A stretch of 37,356 nt of DNA. Origin: a virus. The notes under the pieces were generated by a model. It saw only the letters and a program-made list of their open reading frames with translations. It searched no databases and was not told where the DNA came from. Below are positions 25,199 through 31,887 of the stretch, piece after piece (position 1 is the first letter of the stretch; each line of letters begins with the position of its first letter). Location: positions 1-37,356 of the IMG/VR virus record IMGVR_UViG_3300030107_002437, one strand, 5' to 3'. The position numbers and the translations under genes are program-made.

Positions 25199-26795
25199 TG
25201 CTCAAATGCAAGATGAAGGCACAACCTCAACATCTACTTCTGAAGTAGAAATGCAAGGTGATTTAGAAGTTACTACAACTACAACAACTACTACAGTAAT
25301 TGAAAATAAAAATACAGGAGCTATATTAAGTAGCGAATCAACAGGTATCGTAGCTGAGAGATACGAAGGGGATATGGATCAAGATTGGGGTGGGCAGGGT
25401 TCAATAAATTCGCATACTTCATGTAATAATAAGTTAGGTGTTTATACTGGCAGTAATACTTGTGCTTCAGCACGATTAGATTCTTTAACAACTTGGAGGC
25501 AAACTGTTGATTTAAATCAGTTTTCTATTGATGATGGAGGTCAAGTTAGATGGGAAATGCGTTTTGGTATGGAACCAGGCATGTATAATGATGCAAGTAA
25601 AACAGCTTTTGTAGAATTAAAAGGTTATGAAGGTACAGCTTTACAATGGACAGACACATATAATGTAGATAAATCAACATTTACTTTAAATGCTAATGGT
25701 AATTATTTAGCACCTTATGGTCATATAAATAGCAATGTAGATTATTCAGGCGGATTAAGTTCTTTATATATAAATATAGGTGGTTATGGTGAGTATATGT
25801 TTGATTCTGTGTGGTTTGATGTTTATTACAATCAAATAACAACAACTGTATCTGAAGAAATAGTTTATAATTTAATACAAAATGAAATAATAGAAACTAT
25901 AAACACAGTTATATCTGATACATCTTACACTACTCCTGATCCTGTTGATGATCCTATTGGTGATCCTGTTGATGATATGCCTGTATTTCCTACAGATGAT
26001 TTTGGTCCTGTTGTAACTTTACCTACTATATCATTAGATGATGTTGCAATGCCTATTGAAATACAAACAATAGATGATGCCGGATTTACACCTACATTAA
26101 ATGTTGGTGAACCTGTAGTTACTGTTGAAACAATTACAGAAGAAATACAAGAAGTTATGACAGTAGAAGTAGCGCAACCAGAACCAGAGCCAATAAAGGT
26201 AGAATCACAGCCAGAACCAGAAATAGCTGTTAATACGCCTGAAGAACCAGTAAATGAGGATTTAGAACAGCCCATAAATGCTCCTACAGAGCCAGTAGAG
26301 GAGGTTGAGGATAGTAAGCCTACCCCTGAAACTGCGTCTAATGATGAGCCTGTAGAAGAAATTAAAGAAGAACCAAAGGAAGTAGTAGAGGAACAATCAG
26401 AGCCAGAGCCTCAAGAAAAAGAAGTAGCTAAGAATGAGCCTAAAGAAGAACCAGAAGAAGCTAAAGAAGAACCTAAACAAGAAGAAGTAAAAGAGGCTAA
26501 AGTAGAAGATAAATCAACTAAAAAACAAGAAGCTAAACAAGAAAAAGCTAAACAAATTATGCAAAGTTTTGACAGTCAATATGATGCTGTAGCTCAATTA
26601 ACTACATTAGCATTAGTTAATGCTTTAGGAGCTGATATTAAAACATATCAACAAATCCCAACACAAGTACAACCTACCTGGTATGAATCTAAAGATATAT
26701 ACGCTAATTCTATGTTGCAAGATCCATTAGGTAATTATTTTGGTGTGCGTGATAGTTTAACTTTTAATAAATTAGTGGATATGCAGTATGAGTAA
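25146..26795 (+). CDS. Exported beta-rich protein with Glu/Pro-rich spacer (549 aa)
   Basis: ATG at 25146 (a GTG sits one codon earlier) opens a signal peptide, KVLWVFLAFFCFCFSSNAQ. A Thr-rich stretch follows, then a beta-rich, probably carbohydrate-binding-like, domain (about 70-235). Next come a DPVDDPIGDPVDD linker and a long Glu/Pro/Lys-rich low-complexity region (about 345-475), with a globular C-terminus. The composition suggests an extended envelope protein. It overlaps the preceding exported-protein gene by about 50 bases and the next gene by eight. The role in lysis, adhesion or superinfection is unknown. Confidence 0.7.
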   Translation: MKVLWVFLAFFCFCFSSNAQMQDEGTTSTSTSEVEMQGDLEVTTTTTTTTVIENKNTGAILSSESTGIVAERYEGDMDQDWGGQGSINSHTSCNNKLGVYTGSNTCASARLDSLTTWRQTVDLNQFSIDDGGQVRWEMRFGMEPGMYNDASKTAFVELKGYEGTALQWTDTYNVDKSTFTLNANGNYLAPYGHINSNVDYSGGLSSLYINIGGYGEYMFDSVWFDVYYNQITTTVSEEIVYNLIQNEIIETINTVISDTSYTTPDPVDDPIGDPVDDMPVFPTDDFGPVVTLPTISLDDVAMPIEIQTIDDAGFTPTLNVGEPVVTVETITEEIQEVMTVEVAQPEPEPIKVESQPEPEIAVNTPEEPVNEDLEQPINAPTEPVEEVEDSKPTPETASNDEPVEEIKEEPKEVVEEQSEPEPQEKEVAKNEPKEEPEEAKEEPKQEEVKEAKVEDKSTKKQEAKQEKAKQIMQSFDSQYDAVAQLTTLALVNALGADIKTYQQIPTQVQPTWYESKDIYANSMLQDPLGNYFGVRDSLTFNKLVDMQYE

Positions 26796-27402
26796 TGAAT
26801 TAGAATTTGCAGGAATTAAGTTTAGAGGCGGTAAATTAGTAGGTATTTTAATAGCATTGTCAACATTAGTTGGTGGTGCTTATGGTGCATTTGAAGTGTA
26901 TAAAGATTATATGGATATGAAAGAAGTTATAAAATCTTATGAACCACCAGATTTATCAGGTTATGAAAGTCGTTTAAATGTATTTGAAGAAAAAATAACT
27001 AATTTAGAAAATGTAATAGAAACTAAAATTGCTAATATGGAACAAATATTACAATCAGAAATATCTACTGCATTAGAACTTGTGCAATCAGCACAAGGTG
27101 ATGCTAGAGATATTCGAAATGAACTTCGTAAGGATATTAATGAAGTTATGGATAATATAAGTGCTGTTGATAAAAGGTCAAGATTAACAGAACAAGAAAT
27201 ACGAGGCAGTCAACGTACAGCAGAAAATGATGTAAGAACATTAATACAACATGCAGAAGATAGATTTGATGGTAAACGTACTGCTATAGAATCAGATGCT
27301 ACTAGACGTAATGAAGCTATTGATGTTAAGTTAAAAGAATTAGAAGATCGTTTAAGAGAAATGTTAACTAAAGCTTTAAATAATCCACTAGCAGGACAAT
27401 AA
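26788..27402 (+). CDS. Membrane-anchored coiled-coil protein (204 aa)
   Basis: The 204-aa product has one transmembrane segment at about residues 15-37 (GKLVGILIALSTLVGGAYGAF), preceded by a short N-terminus. A long charged coiled coil (about 50-200) with heptad-like spacing follows. I recall similar proteins in marine phages, of unknown function. One anchor plus a long periplasmic helix resembles an inner-membrane spanin, but a clear partner rule is not shown. It lies at the beginning of the lysis region and overlaps the previous gene. Confidence 0.7.
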   Translation: MSNELEFAGIKFRGGKLVGILIALSTLVGGAYGAFEVYKDYMDMKEVIKSYEPPDLSGYESRLNVFEEKITNLENVIETKIANMEQILQSEISTALELVQSAQGDARDIRNELRKDINEVMDNISAVDKRSRLTEQEIRGSQRTAENDVRTLIQHAEDRFDGKRTAIESDATRRNEAIDVKLKELEDRLREMLTKALNNPLAGQ

Positions 27403-27403
27403 T

Positions 27404-27613
27404 ATGCAAAAAAAATCACTTACTAAAAATGATGTTGCTGTATTATCAGAAATAGATGCATTAAACATTAAATTTAATTTACATGAATATCATTGTGAAC
27501 AAAATCGTAATGAAATATTAAAAAAAATAGATAGATTAGAAACAATCATTATTGCTTCTTATGGCAGTTTAATTTTATTTCTTGCAGGAATTGTTTATAC
27601 GGTTATAATTTAA
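27404..27613 (+). CDS. Small tail-anchored membrane protein, holin/XhlA-like candidate
   Basis: The 69-aa product has a hydrophilic, charged N-terminal helix and a C-terminal hydrophobic segment (about 49-69; IIIASYGSLILFLAGIVYTVII). That layout is like XhlA-type haemolysin/holin accessory proteins. It starts two bases after the preceding gene. A holin-type or membrane accessory role in lysis is a reasonable inference from location and architecture, not a proven match. Confidence 0.6.
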   Translation: MQKKSLTKNDVAVLSEIDALNIKFNLHEYHCEQNRNEILKKIDRLETIIIASYGSLILFLAGIVYTVII

Positions 27614-27638
27614 AATATTAATAAAAAGGGGAAAAACT

Positions 27639-27830
27639 ATGGATATGATTGTTGGTTTTTTTAACTCTGGTCCAGCTTGGATTGCCGCTGTAACTGGTAT
27701 AGTTACTGCGTGTACTGCTATTACTGCTCTGACACCAACTAAAAGTGATGATAAAATAATTAATTTTGTTCTTACTATTTTAAATGTTGTGTCTGGTAAT
27801 ATTGGCAAAAATCGTAATAAAGATTCATAA
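27639..27830 (+). CDS. Small membrane protein, holin candidate (63 aa)
   Basis: ATG follows an AAAAGGGGAAAAACT RBS. The 63-aa product has hydrophobic segments at about residues 12-30 (AWIAAVTGIVTACTAITAL) and 40-52 (INFVLTILNVVSG), then a short charged tail (KNRNKDS). The size and two-segment shape fit a class II holin, and the gene lies before the spanin-like lipoprotein, nuclease and lysozyme genes. Holins release endolysin through the inner membrane, needed here because the lysozyme lacks a signal peptide. Confidence 0.6.
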   Translation: MDMIVGFFNSGPAWIAAVTGIVTACTAITALTPTKSDDKIINFVLTILNVVSGNIGKNRNKDS

Positions 27831-28036
27831 TGGGTTGGTTATCAGCATTAGGTGGCATTGCCAAATTAGCATCTAAGCTTTTTGGCTTTGTCCTTATGCG
27901 TAAAGCGGTACAAGCCGATGTTATGAAAGAGCAATTAGACGATATAAGGGTAGCTGATGAAGTTAAAAAGAAAATTAATGCTACTACTGCTAGTGCTAAG
28001 CGTAGCAAGTTGCGGAAGTATAGGAAGCGGAAATAA
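27830..28036 (+). CDS. Small basic protein overlapping the lipoprotein gene (68 aa)
   Basis: The start overlaps the preceding stop (ATAATGG). The 68-aa product has a moderately hydrophobic N-terminal region (LSALGGIAKLASKLFGFVLM) and a very basic C-terminus (KRSKLRKYRKRK). The lipoprotein gene begins inside it in another frame, 80 bases before its end. This nested arrangement recalls Rz/Rz1 pairs, and it could be a degenerate i-spanin, but the membrane segment is weak. Function remains open. Confidence 0.55.
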   Translation: MGWLSALGGIAKLASKLFGFVLMRKAVQADVMKEQLDDIRVADEVKKKINATTASAKRSKLRKYRKRK

Positions 28037-28157
28037 AGGTTACTGTATTATAAGTGGCCCAATTAATCCTACTGATGCAGATATAGATGTTATATCTGAT
28101 GAGTTAGTTGATGATTTATTAATTCATAATGAAATCTATGAAAGGTTATGTGAGTAA
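27957..28157 (+). CDS. Rz1-like outer-membrane lipoprotein (spanin candidate, 66 aa)
   Basis: The 66-aa product has KLKRKLMLLLLVLSVASC, a lipoprotein signal with the lipobox VASC and lipidated Cys at residue 19. The mature part contains YCIISGPINPTDADIDV and LLIHNEIYERLC, resembling small phage lysis lipoproteins with the pattern 'C---pi--s--D-------i--hN--w--lC'. It starts within the preceding gene, as Rz1 does within Rz. It would act in the outer membrane at the last step of lysis. The next gene starts at its stop. Confidence 0.75.
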   Translation: MKLKRKLMLLLLVLSVASCGSIGSGNKGYCIISGPINPTDADIDVISDELVDDLLIHNEIYERLCE

Positions 28158-28525
28158 TGTACGAATATCGTTGCACATTACGAAGGGTTATAGATGGTGA
28201 TACAATAGATGTTGATATCGATTTGGGATTTAAAGTGTGGTTGCAGAAAGAACGAGTGCGATTATATGGCATTAACACGCCTGAAAGCCGAACAAGAAAC
28301 TTGGCTGAGAAAAAGTTGGGTTTGGCTTCGAAGGCTAGGCTTAAAGAACTCTTGCCAAAAACCTTTATTGTAAGAACAGAAAAAGATGGTAAAGGTAAGT
28401 TTGGCAGAATACTTGGTATACCATTAGTTGATAATGTAAATATTTGCGATAAATTAATAGAAGAAGGTCATGCTAGAAGTTATTTTGGTTATGGACCTAA
28501 AGAACCATGGGTAAAGGAGGAATAA
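28157..28525 (+). CDS. Staphylococcal nuclease-like (SNase/TNase) endonuclease
   Basis: The 122-aa product contains the SNase motifs VIDGDTIDVDIDLGF (residues 11-25), RVRLYGINTPESR (33-45) and GKFGRILG. R35 and E43 match catalytic residues of the family, while the position usually taken by a metal-binding Asp is Asn-40, a common variant in bacterial members. There is no signal peptide, so it should act in the cytoplasm, perhaps degrading host DNA. It sits in the late lysis cassette rather than in the replication block. Confidence 0.88.
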   Translation: MYEYRCTLRRVIDGDTIDVDIDLGFKVWLQKERVRLYGINTPESRTRNLAEKKLGLASKARLKELLPKTFIVRTEKDGKGKFGRILGIPLVDNVNICDKLIEEGHARSYFGYGPKEPWVKEE

Positions 28526-28696
28526 ATGTTTGAATGGTTAAATGGTTGGTTTACACCTAAACCTAGCCAAAAAGATTTAAATAAATTAACTAAATTAGAA
28601 TTAGAAGCTAAAGGTCGAGAAATTGGCATTGAGCTTGATAGACGATTAAAAAAGAATAAATTAATAAAACAATTAGAAAAAGCATTAAATGGATAA
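28526..28696 (+). CDS. Small SAP-like helical protein (56 aa)
   Basis: This short frame starts with ATG after a perfect AAAGGAGG and stops inside the lysozyme start (ATGGATAA overlap). The 56-aa product has WLNGWFTPKPSQKDL followed by LTKLELEAKGREIGIEL and a basic helix. The 'L-K-ELEA-GRE-GIELDRR--K--LI--L' pattern resembles SAP/LEM-like two-helix modules found in marine phage proteins. DNA binding is possible. Coding status is well supported by the RBS and overlap. Confidence 0.65.
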   Translation: MFEWLNGWFTPKPSQKDLNKLTKLELEAKGREIGIELDRRLKKNKLIKQLEKALNG

Positions 28697-29147
28697 AAAT
28701 AAACTTATAGATTTAATTTCAGATCATGAAGGTGTAATTTTAAAAGTATATGATGATGGTACTGGTCAAGAATTACAAGCTGGTGATATTCTTATAGGAC
28801 ATCCTACAATAGGTGTAGGTAGAAATGTAGCAAAAGATGGTTTAGGTATATCTGAAGATGAGGCTAAGTATTTGTTATTAAACGATATTTCTAGAGTTGA
28901 ACAAGAAATTAAAAACTTTCCGATAGATCATTTAAATGAAGTTAGAACTGCTGTTATTATAGATATGGCATTTAATATGGGAATAACGAGATTTAATCCT
29001 ACAATGTGGCCCAATTTTTTTAGAGCAATAGCTAATGAATTATGGAATGAGGCTTCTAAAGAAATGTTAGATAGTAATTGGGCTAGACAAACAAAAAGAC
29101 GTAGTAAAAATTTATCTAAAATGATGTTTACAGGTCAATGGTTATAA
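28689..29147 (+). CDS. T4-type lysozyme (GH24 endolysin)
   Basis: The 152-aa product cleaves peptidoglycan glycan strands at the end of infection. The catalytic Glu is in DHEG (E14), followed by YDDGTG (Asp-22/23) and HPTIGVGR (Thr-40), the E-D-T triad of phage muramidases. AFNMG and RFNPTMWPNF further down are family-typical. There is no signal peptide or SAR segment, so a holin is required. It is the last rightward gene; its stop lies directly before the parS-like palindrome. Confidence 0.92.
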   Translation: MDKNKLIDLISDHEGVILKVYDDGTGQELQAGDILIGHPTIGVGRNVAKDGLGISEDEAKYLLLNDISRVEQEIKNFPIDHLNEVRTAVIIDMAFNMGITRFNPTMWPNFFRAIANELWNEASKEMLDSNWARQTKRRSKNLSKMMFTGQWL

Positions 29148-29165
29148 ATGTTTCACGTGAAACAT
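29148..29165. promoter_or_regulatory. Perfect parS-like palindrome
   Basis: ATGTTTCACGTGAAACAT is a perfect 18-bp palindrome. Its inner 16 bp (29149-29164), TGTTTCACGTGAAACA, equals the consensus bacterial chromosomal parS site bound by ParB/Spo0J. It fills the gap between the lysozyme stop and the stop of the converging minus-strand gene. It has no loop and no T-run, so it is a poor terminator. The sequence match is seen; binding by host or phage protein is an inference. Confidence 0.75.
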
Positions 29166-29371
29166 TAACCGTTGTCTATACCTCTATTACTATTATTTAT
29201 AGCATCAGCTATTCTTTTTATAATCCAATTTAAACTTTGTTTATCTATTTGTCTAAAATACATTGTACCTTCTACAGTTACTCTTAATTCTAAAATACCT
29301 TCAATACATACAGCATCTACTATAAGATTATCTGTTGTATGTATTCCTTTTCCTGGAATAAGATCTGACAT
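29165..29371 (-). CDS. Hypothetical small protein (68 aa)
   Basis: ATG at 29371 follows an AAGGTAAATA RBS. The 68-aa product is mixed in composition with a beta-rich middle (GILELRVTVEGTMYFRQIDK) and a helical end. Its start overlaps the preceding gene's stop. No domain is recognised. It is the last gene of the leftward 29165-33186 block, ending at the parS-like palindrome. Confidence 0.6.
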   Translation of the reverse strand: MSDLIPGKGIHTTDNLIVDAVCIEGILELRVTVEGTMYFRQIDKQSLNWIIKRIADAINNSNRGIDNG

Positions 29372-29613
29372 TATTTACCTTCTTTCTTTTTTTGTGTGTA
29401 ATAATACCAAGAAGCCATATGTGCAAACACTATTATCCAATCGCTACTAGTTTTAGTTTTGCTAAAATCTCTCATAATATCTTCTGGATTAGCATTTTTT
29501 TTAATTAAAGTTTCTAAAACTGTAACTGTTTCTTTAATAGCATCTAATTTATATAAAGCATCTAATTTTTTTGGATCATCTTCAATTTGCAATGTATTTA
29601 GTCCAAAATTCAT
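29371..29613 (-). CDS. Hypothetical small protein (80 aa)
   Basis: The 80-aa product is predicted helical, with a charged N-terminal half and an aromatic stretch near the C-terminus (WIIVFAHMASWYYYTQ) that could associate with a membrane but is short. It overlaps the preceding gene (29582-29773) by about 30 bases. No domain is recognised. It belongs to the closely packed leftward early set. Confidence 0.6.
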   Translation of the reverse strand: MNFGLNTLQIEDDPKKLDALYKLDAIKETVTVLETLIKKNANPEDIMRDFSKTKTSSDWIIVFAHMASWYYYTQKKKEGK

Positions 29614-29773
29614 TTTTATCCATTTTTAATTCTTTAGCTATTTCTTTAGCTTTTTCATGTAATTCATCTTCTTCAGTATAAGATGTGGCTCTACGTGCAT
29701 AAATAAAAGCTAAATTATTTTTTAGTTTTTGTATTTCTAACCATAAATTATTATATTCTTTTTTAGGTTCCAT
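29582..29773 (-). CDS. Hypothetical small helical protein (63 aa)
   Basis: The 63-aa product begins MEPKKEYNNLWLEIQKLKNN and is strongly charged and predicted helical. It overlaps the DUF2958 gene by 11 bases and the next leftward gene by 32 bases, consistent with translational coupling. No known family. Confidence 0.6.
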   Translation of the reverse strand: MEPKKEYNNLWLEIQKLKNNLAFIYARRATSYTEEDELHEKAKEIAKELKMDKNEFWTKYIAN

Positions 29774-30092
29774 ATTTCTTTTCCATTTCTATACATTCTT
29801 CAGGTGTATATTTATTGGCTTCAAAATGTTTATCTTTTTCTATAGGTAAATTAAAAGGTGGTGTTTTAATTCGTTTTAATTGTATCATGTCAATACTACC
29901 TATTTCTACTTCTTGTATGCTACAAACTCCAAAAGCTATAGTTTCATCTTCTGTCATAGATGTTATATACCATGTTCCTAATCCACTAGGATTAAATAGT
30001 TTAATAACAGCTTTTTGCATGTTACCTGTTCTAGTTTCTATTTCCCAGTTTTTGTTTAACTGTTTTTTTTGTGATTCTGTATATAATTGCAT
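29763..30092 (-). CDS. DUF2958-like protein (109 aa)
   Basis: The 109-aa product matches the DUF2958 pattern as I know it. KAVIKLFNPSGLGTWYITSM is followed by AFGVCSIQEVEIGSIDMIQLKRI, and the C-terminal LPIEKDKHFEA agrees with the family's 'KLF-P-G--TWL-TE ... FGLCDLG--ELG-VSL-EL ... LP-ERD-HF'. The family is typical of plasmids and integrative elements, where its role is unknown. Here it lies just downstream of the ParB-like gene, separated by paired hairpins. ATG follows AGGAGAGTATA. Confidence 0.75.
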   Translation of the reverse strand: MQLYTESQKKQLNKNWEIETRTGNMQKAVIKLFNPSGLGTWYITSMTEDETIAFGVCSIQEVEIGSIDMIQLKRIKTPPFNLPIEKDKHFEANKYTPEECIEMEKKYGT

Positions 30093-30121
30093 TATACTCT
30101 CCTGTTTGGTAGGGTTAAATT

Positions 30122-30185
30122 ACACGAATGAGCTTCGTGTTGGGCGAAGGCTTAGAGGCTAGCGTGATGCAGTTTCTAAGCCTTC
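30122..30185 (-). other. Two stem-loops between ParB-like and DUF2958 genes
   Basis: ACACGAA (30122-30128) pairs with TTCGTGT (30134-30140) around a five-base loop. GAAGGCTTAGA (30146-30156) pairs perfectly with TCTAAGCCTTC (30175-30185), the latter covering the last codons of the ParB-like gene. There is no strong T-run on either strand. They may be mRNA processing or protective elements, or a weak terminator. The pairing is seen; function is inferred. Confidence 0.5.
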
Positions 30186-30907
30186 AAGTTCAAGTTAAAT
30201 CGTATTCTTTTATCAATAGATGTTTTATGATTATATAATTTTTCTATATTAACAAGAAAATCATGTCTGCTTCCTTGATTTTTTAATATAGAAGAAAAAT
30301 TTTCTAACTTTTGTTCAAAGCGTGTCCAGGCAAAATCTTTTTCTCTAATAGCAAAAATCATAGCAGTTACAAAAGTACGTTTTTTATAATGCTCAAAATA
30401 TTCTCCAATTTTATTAATTCTTTTAGCTATTAATTTACCTTGTTCTAAGTTTTTAATTTTAAACTTACCTTCTTTAAATTCTACAGTATGTTTAGCACTT
30501 CTTTGTGCGCCACCATCTAACATTTGGCAACATTCATTAATACCAAATTTATATGTTCTATAGAACCATTCTAAATATACATAATCTTCTACTCCTAATT
30601 GAGCAAAAGAGTTCATATATGTTAATGGTGTCCAATTTTTTTGAACAGAATTAACTTGTCTTATATCTGCTAAATTAAAATCTTTTTTAACAATATATGT
30701 TACAGGTTTAGATAATATTTCATAAGCTTTAAGCCTATGTTGTCCGTCAACTACATTCATGTCTTGGTCTACAATTATAGGCATAGCTAAATCTTTTTCT
30801 TTTATGCTATTAACTAAATTGCCTACATGAGTATAATTTATAGGTCTGTTACCTTTAATAAATTTAAACATGGTGTATTCAGTAGTTTTTAAGATTTTAT
30901 TTGTCAT
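30176..30907 (-). CDS. ParB/sulfiredoxin-like GQHR-motif protein
   Basis: The 243-aa product has a ParB-like N-terminal domain. INYTHVGNLVNSIKEKDLAMPIIVD is followed by VVDGQHRLKAYEIL (residues 52-65), where GQHR corresponds to the GERR/GHRR nucleotide-binding box of ParB-type CTPases. The C-terminal two-thirds is helical and basic but does not show an obvious canonical ParB HTH to me. It could act in segregation, regulation or as a nuclease. Its neighbours are the annealing protein, the exonuclease and a parS-like site about 1 kb away. No ParA is visible. Confidence 0.75.
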   Translation of the reverse strand: MTNKILKTTEYTMFKFIKGNRPINYTHVGNLVNSIKEKDLAMPIIVDQDMNVVDGQHRLKAYEILSKPVTYIVKKDFNLADIRQVNSVQKNWTPLTYMNSFAQLGVEDYVYLEWFYRTYKFGINECCQMLDGGAQRSAKHTVEFKEGKFKIKNLEQGKLIAKRINKIGEYFEHYKKRTFVTAMIFAIREKDFAWTRFEQKLENFSSILKNQGSRHDFLVNIEKLYNHKTSIDKRIRFNLNLKA

Positions 30908-31230
30908 AATTCTACTCCTACTCCTTCGATTAATTGTTCAAGTATTTTTTCAAAAACATCAATGGCAAAACTATTAAAGTTTTTTTCTAATGTTATTGGC
31001 TGTTCTGTTTGAACGCATAAGTATGTTTGTTTATTATTTTCATCTACGAGTGTAGCGTGAAAGGCGTCTTTGTTTTTTGACATACCTAAAACAACAGTTC
31101 TCTTTTTTTTAGATTTAGTTTTACCTTCAAGCCATAAGAGTTCAGTTCCTACATAGATCGTGGGCTTGATTAGCTTACTTATTCTAATTGCAGAGCTTTG
31201 TGTTTTAGACGATTCCCACAATTCGTGCAT
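30904..31230 (-). CDS. Hypothetical protein (108 aa)
   Basis: The 108-aa product overlaps the ParB-like gene's start by four bases. It has a central basic patch (GKTKSKKKRTVVLG) within a probable beta-barrel-like stretch (IYVGTELLWLEG, HATLVDENNKQTYLCVQ) and a helical C-terminus. No family is recognised. Its position between recombination genes and the ParB-like gene suggests a nucleic-acid-related role, which is inference. Confidence 0.65.
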   Translation of the reverse strand: MHELWESSKTQSSAIRISKLIKPTIYVGTELLWLEGKTKSKKKRTVVLGMSKNKDAFHATLVDENNKQTYLCVQTEQPITLEKNFNSFAIDVFEKILEQLIEGVGVEL

Positions 31231-31242
31231 TAAGTAAGCTTT

Positions 31243-31887
31243 CTATTTTGTTGTTTTAATATTATTTACTAATTCAGTAATAATACCTTTTACTTTGATA
31301 AATACTTTAGGATCTGTATTTTTTTGTATTTTTTTCATTTCTTCCCAATGAGATTCTAATTCTTGTAATGTTTTAAGTTTTTTAGCTTCTTCTACATATT
31401 TTTTTATGTCTTTAGGTAATGGAATTTCAGCTATTTGTTCTTTTTGAATTTCTATGTTTCTTTCATTTACATATTTATTGTCATCAAATTTACCTAAGAA
31501 TACATCAGCATTAAAACCTAAATGAGATAAACCTTTAGTTAAAGCATCAGTCATAGCTTTTTTACCTGCATCATCATCTAATTGTCCTTTTTTATTGTAT
31601 AAAGGAGCAATAGAACATATAGGGCCAAAACTATTAGCATGATCTTGTTGCCAAATACTTACAAATGCAATAAGCATTTTATCGTCTATTTTGTATTCTA
31701 CATTATAGCCCCAACCTATGCCAACTGGGCCGAAAGCTTCTGTAGCACACATAATTTGAGAGTGAGCATCAATAGCTGTAAAGCCACGACCAAAAGATAC
31801 AGGTTTTGTATGAGCAGGGTTAGTTTTACTAACTTGTTCCCATAATGCTAAGTTAGCTTTCTTTTTTTCGTTATTGTAATAAGTCAT
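31243..31887 (-). CDS. Single-strand annealing protein, Rad52-like
   Basis: The 214-aa product resembles phage Rad52-like single-strand annealing proteins. LALWEQVSKTNPAHTKPV, GRGFTAIDAHSQIMCATEAFGPVGIGWG and the segment GKKAMTDALTKGLSHLGFNADVFLG (about 107-131) fit this group, including the 'DAL-KGLS-LGF' motif. The C-terminus is a charged helix. It would anneal complementary strands exposed by the neighbouring YqaJ exonuclease, whose stop overlaps its start. I use 'Rad52-like' broadly; the exact subfamily (ERF, DdrA or Sak) is uncertain. Confidence 0.8.
   Translation of the reverse strand: MTYYNNEKKKANLALWEQVSKTNPAHTKPVSFGRGFTAIDAHSQIMCATEAFGPVGIGWGYNVEYKIDDKMLIAFVSIWQQDHANSFGPICSIAPLYNKKGQLDDDAGKKAMTDALTKGLSHLGFNADVFLGKFDDNKYVNERNIEIQKEQIAEIPLPKDIKKYVEEAKKLKTLQELESHWEEMKKIQKNTDPKVFIKVKGIITELVNNIKTTK

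Noticed and set aside
29148-29165. The perfect palindrome as a bidirectional terminator
   Set aside because: There is no loop and no T-run on either side, and the exact parS consensus is a more specific explanation.
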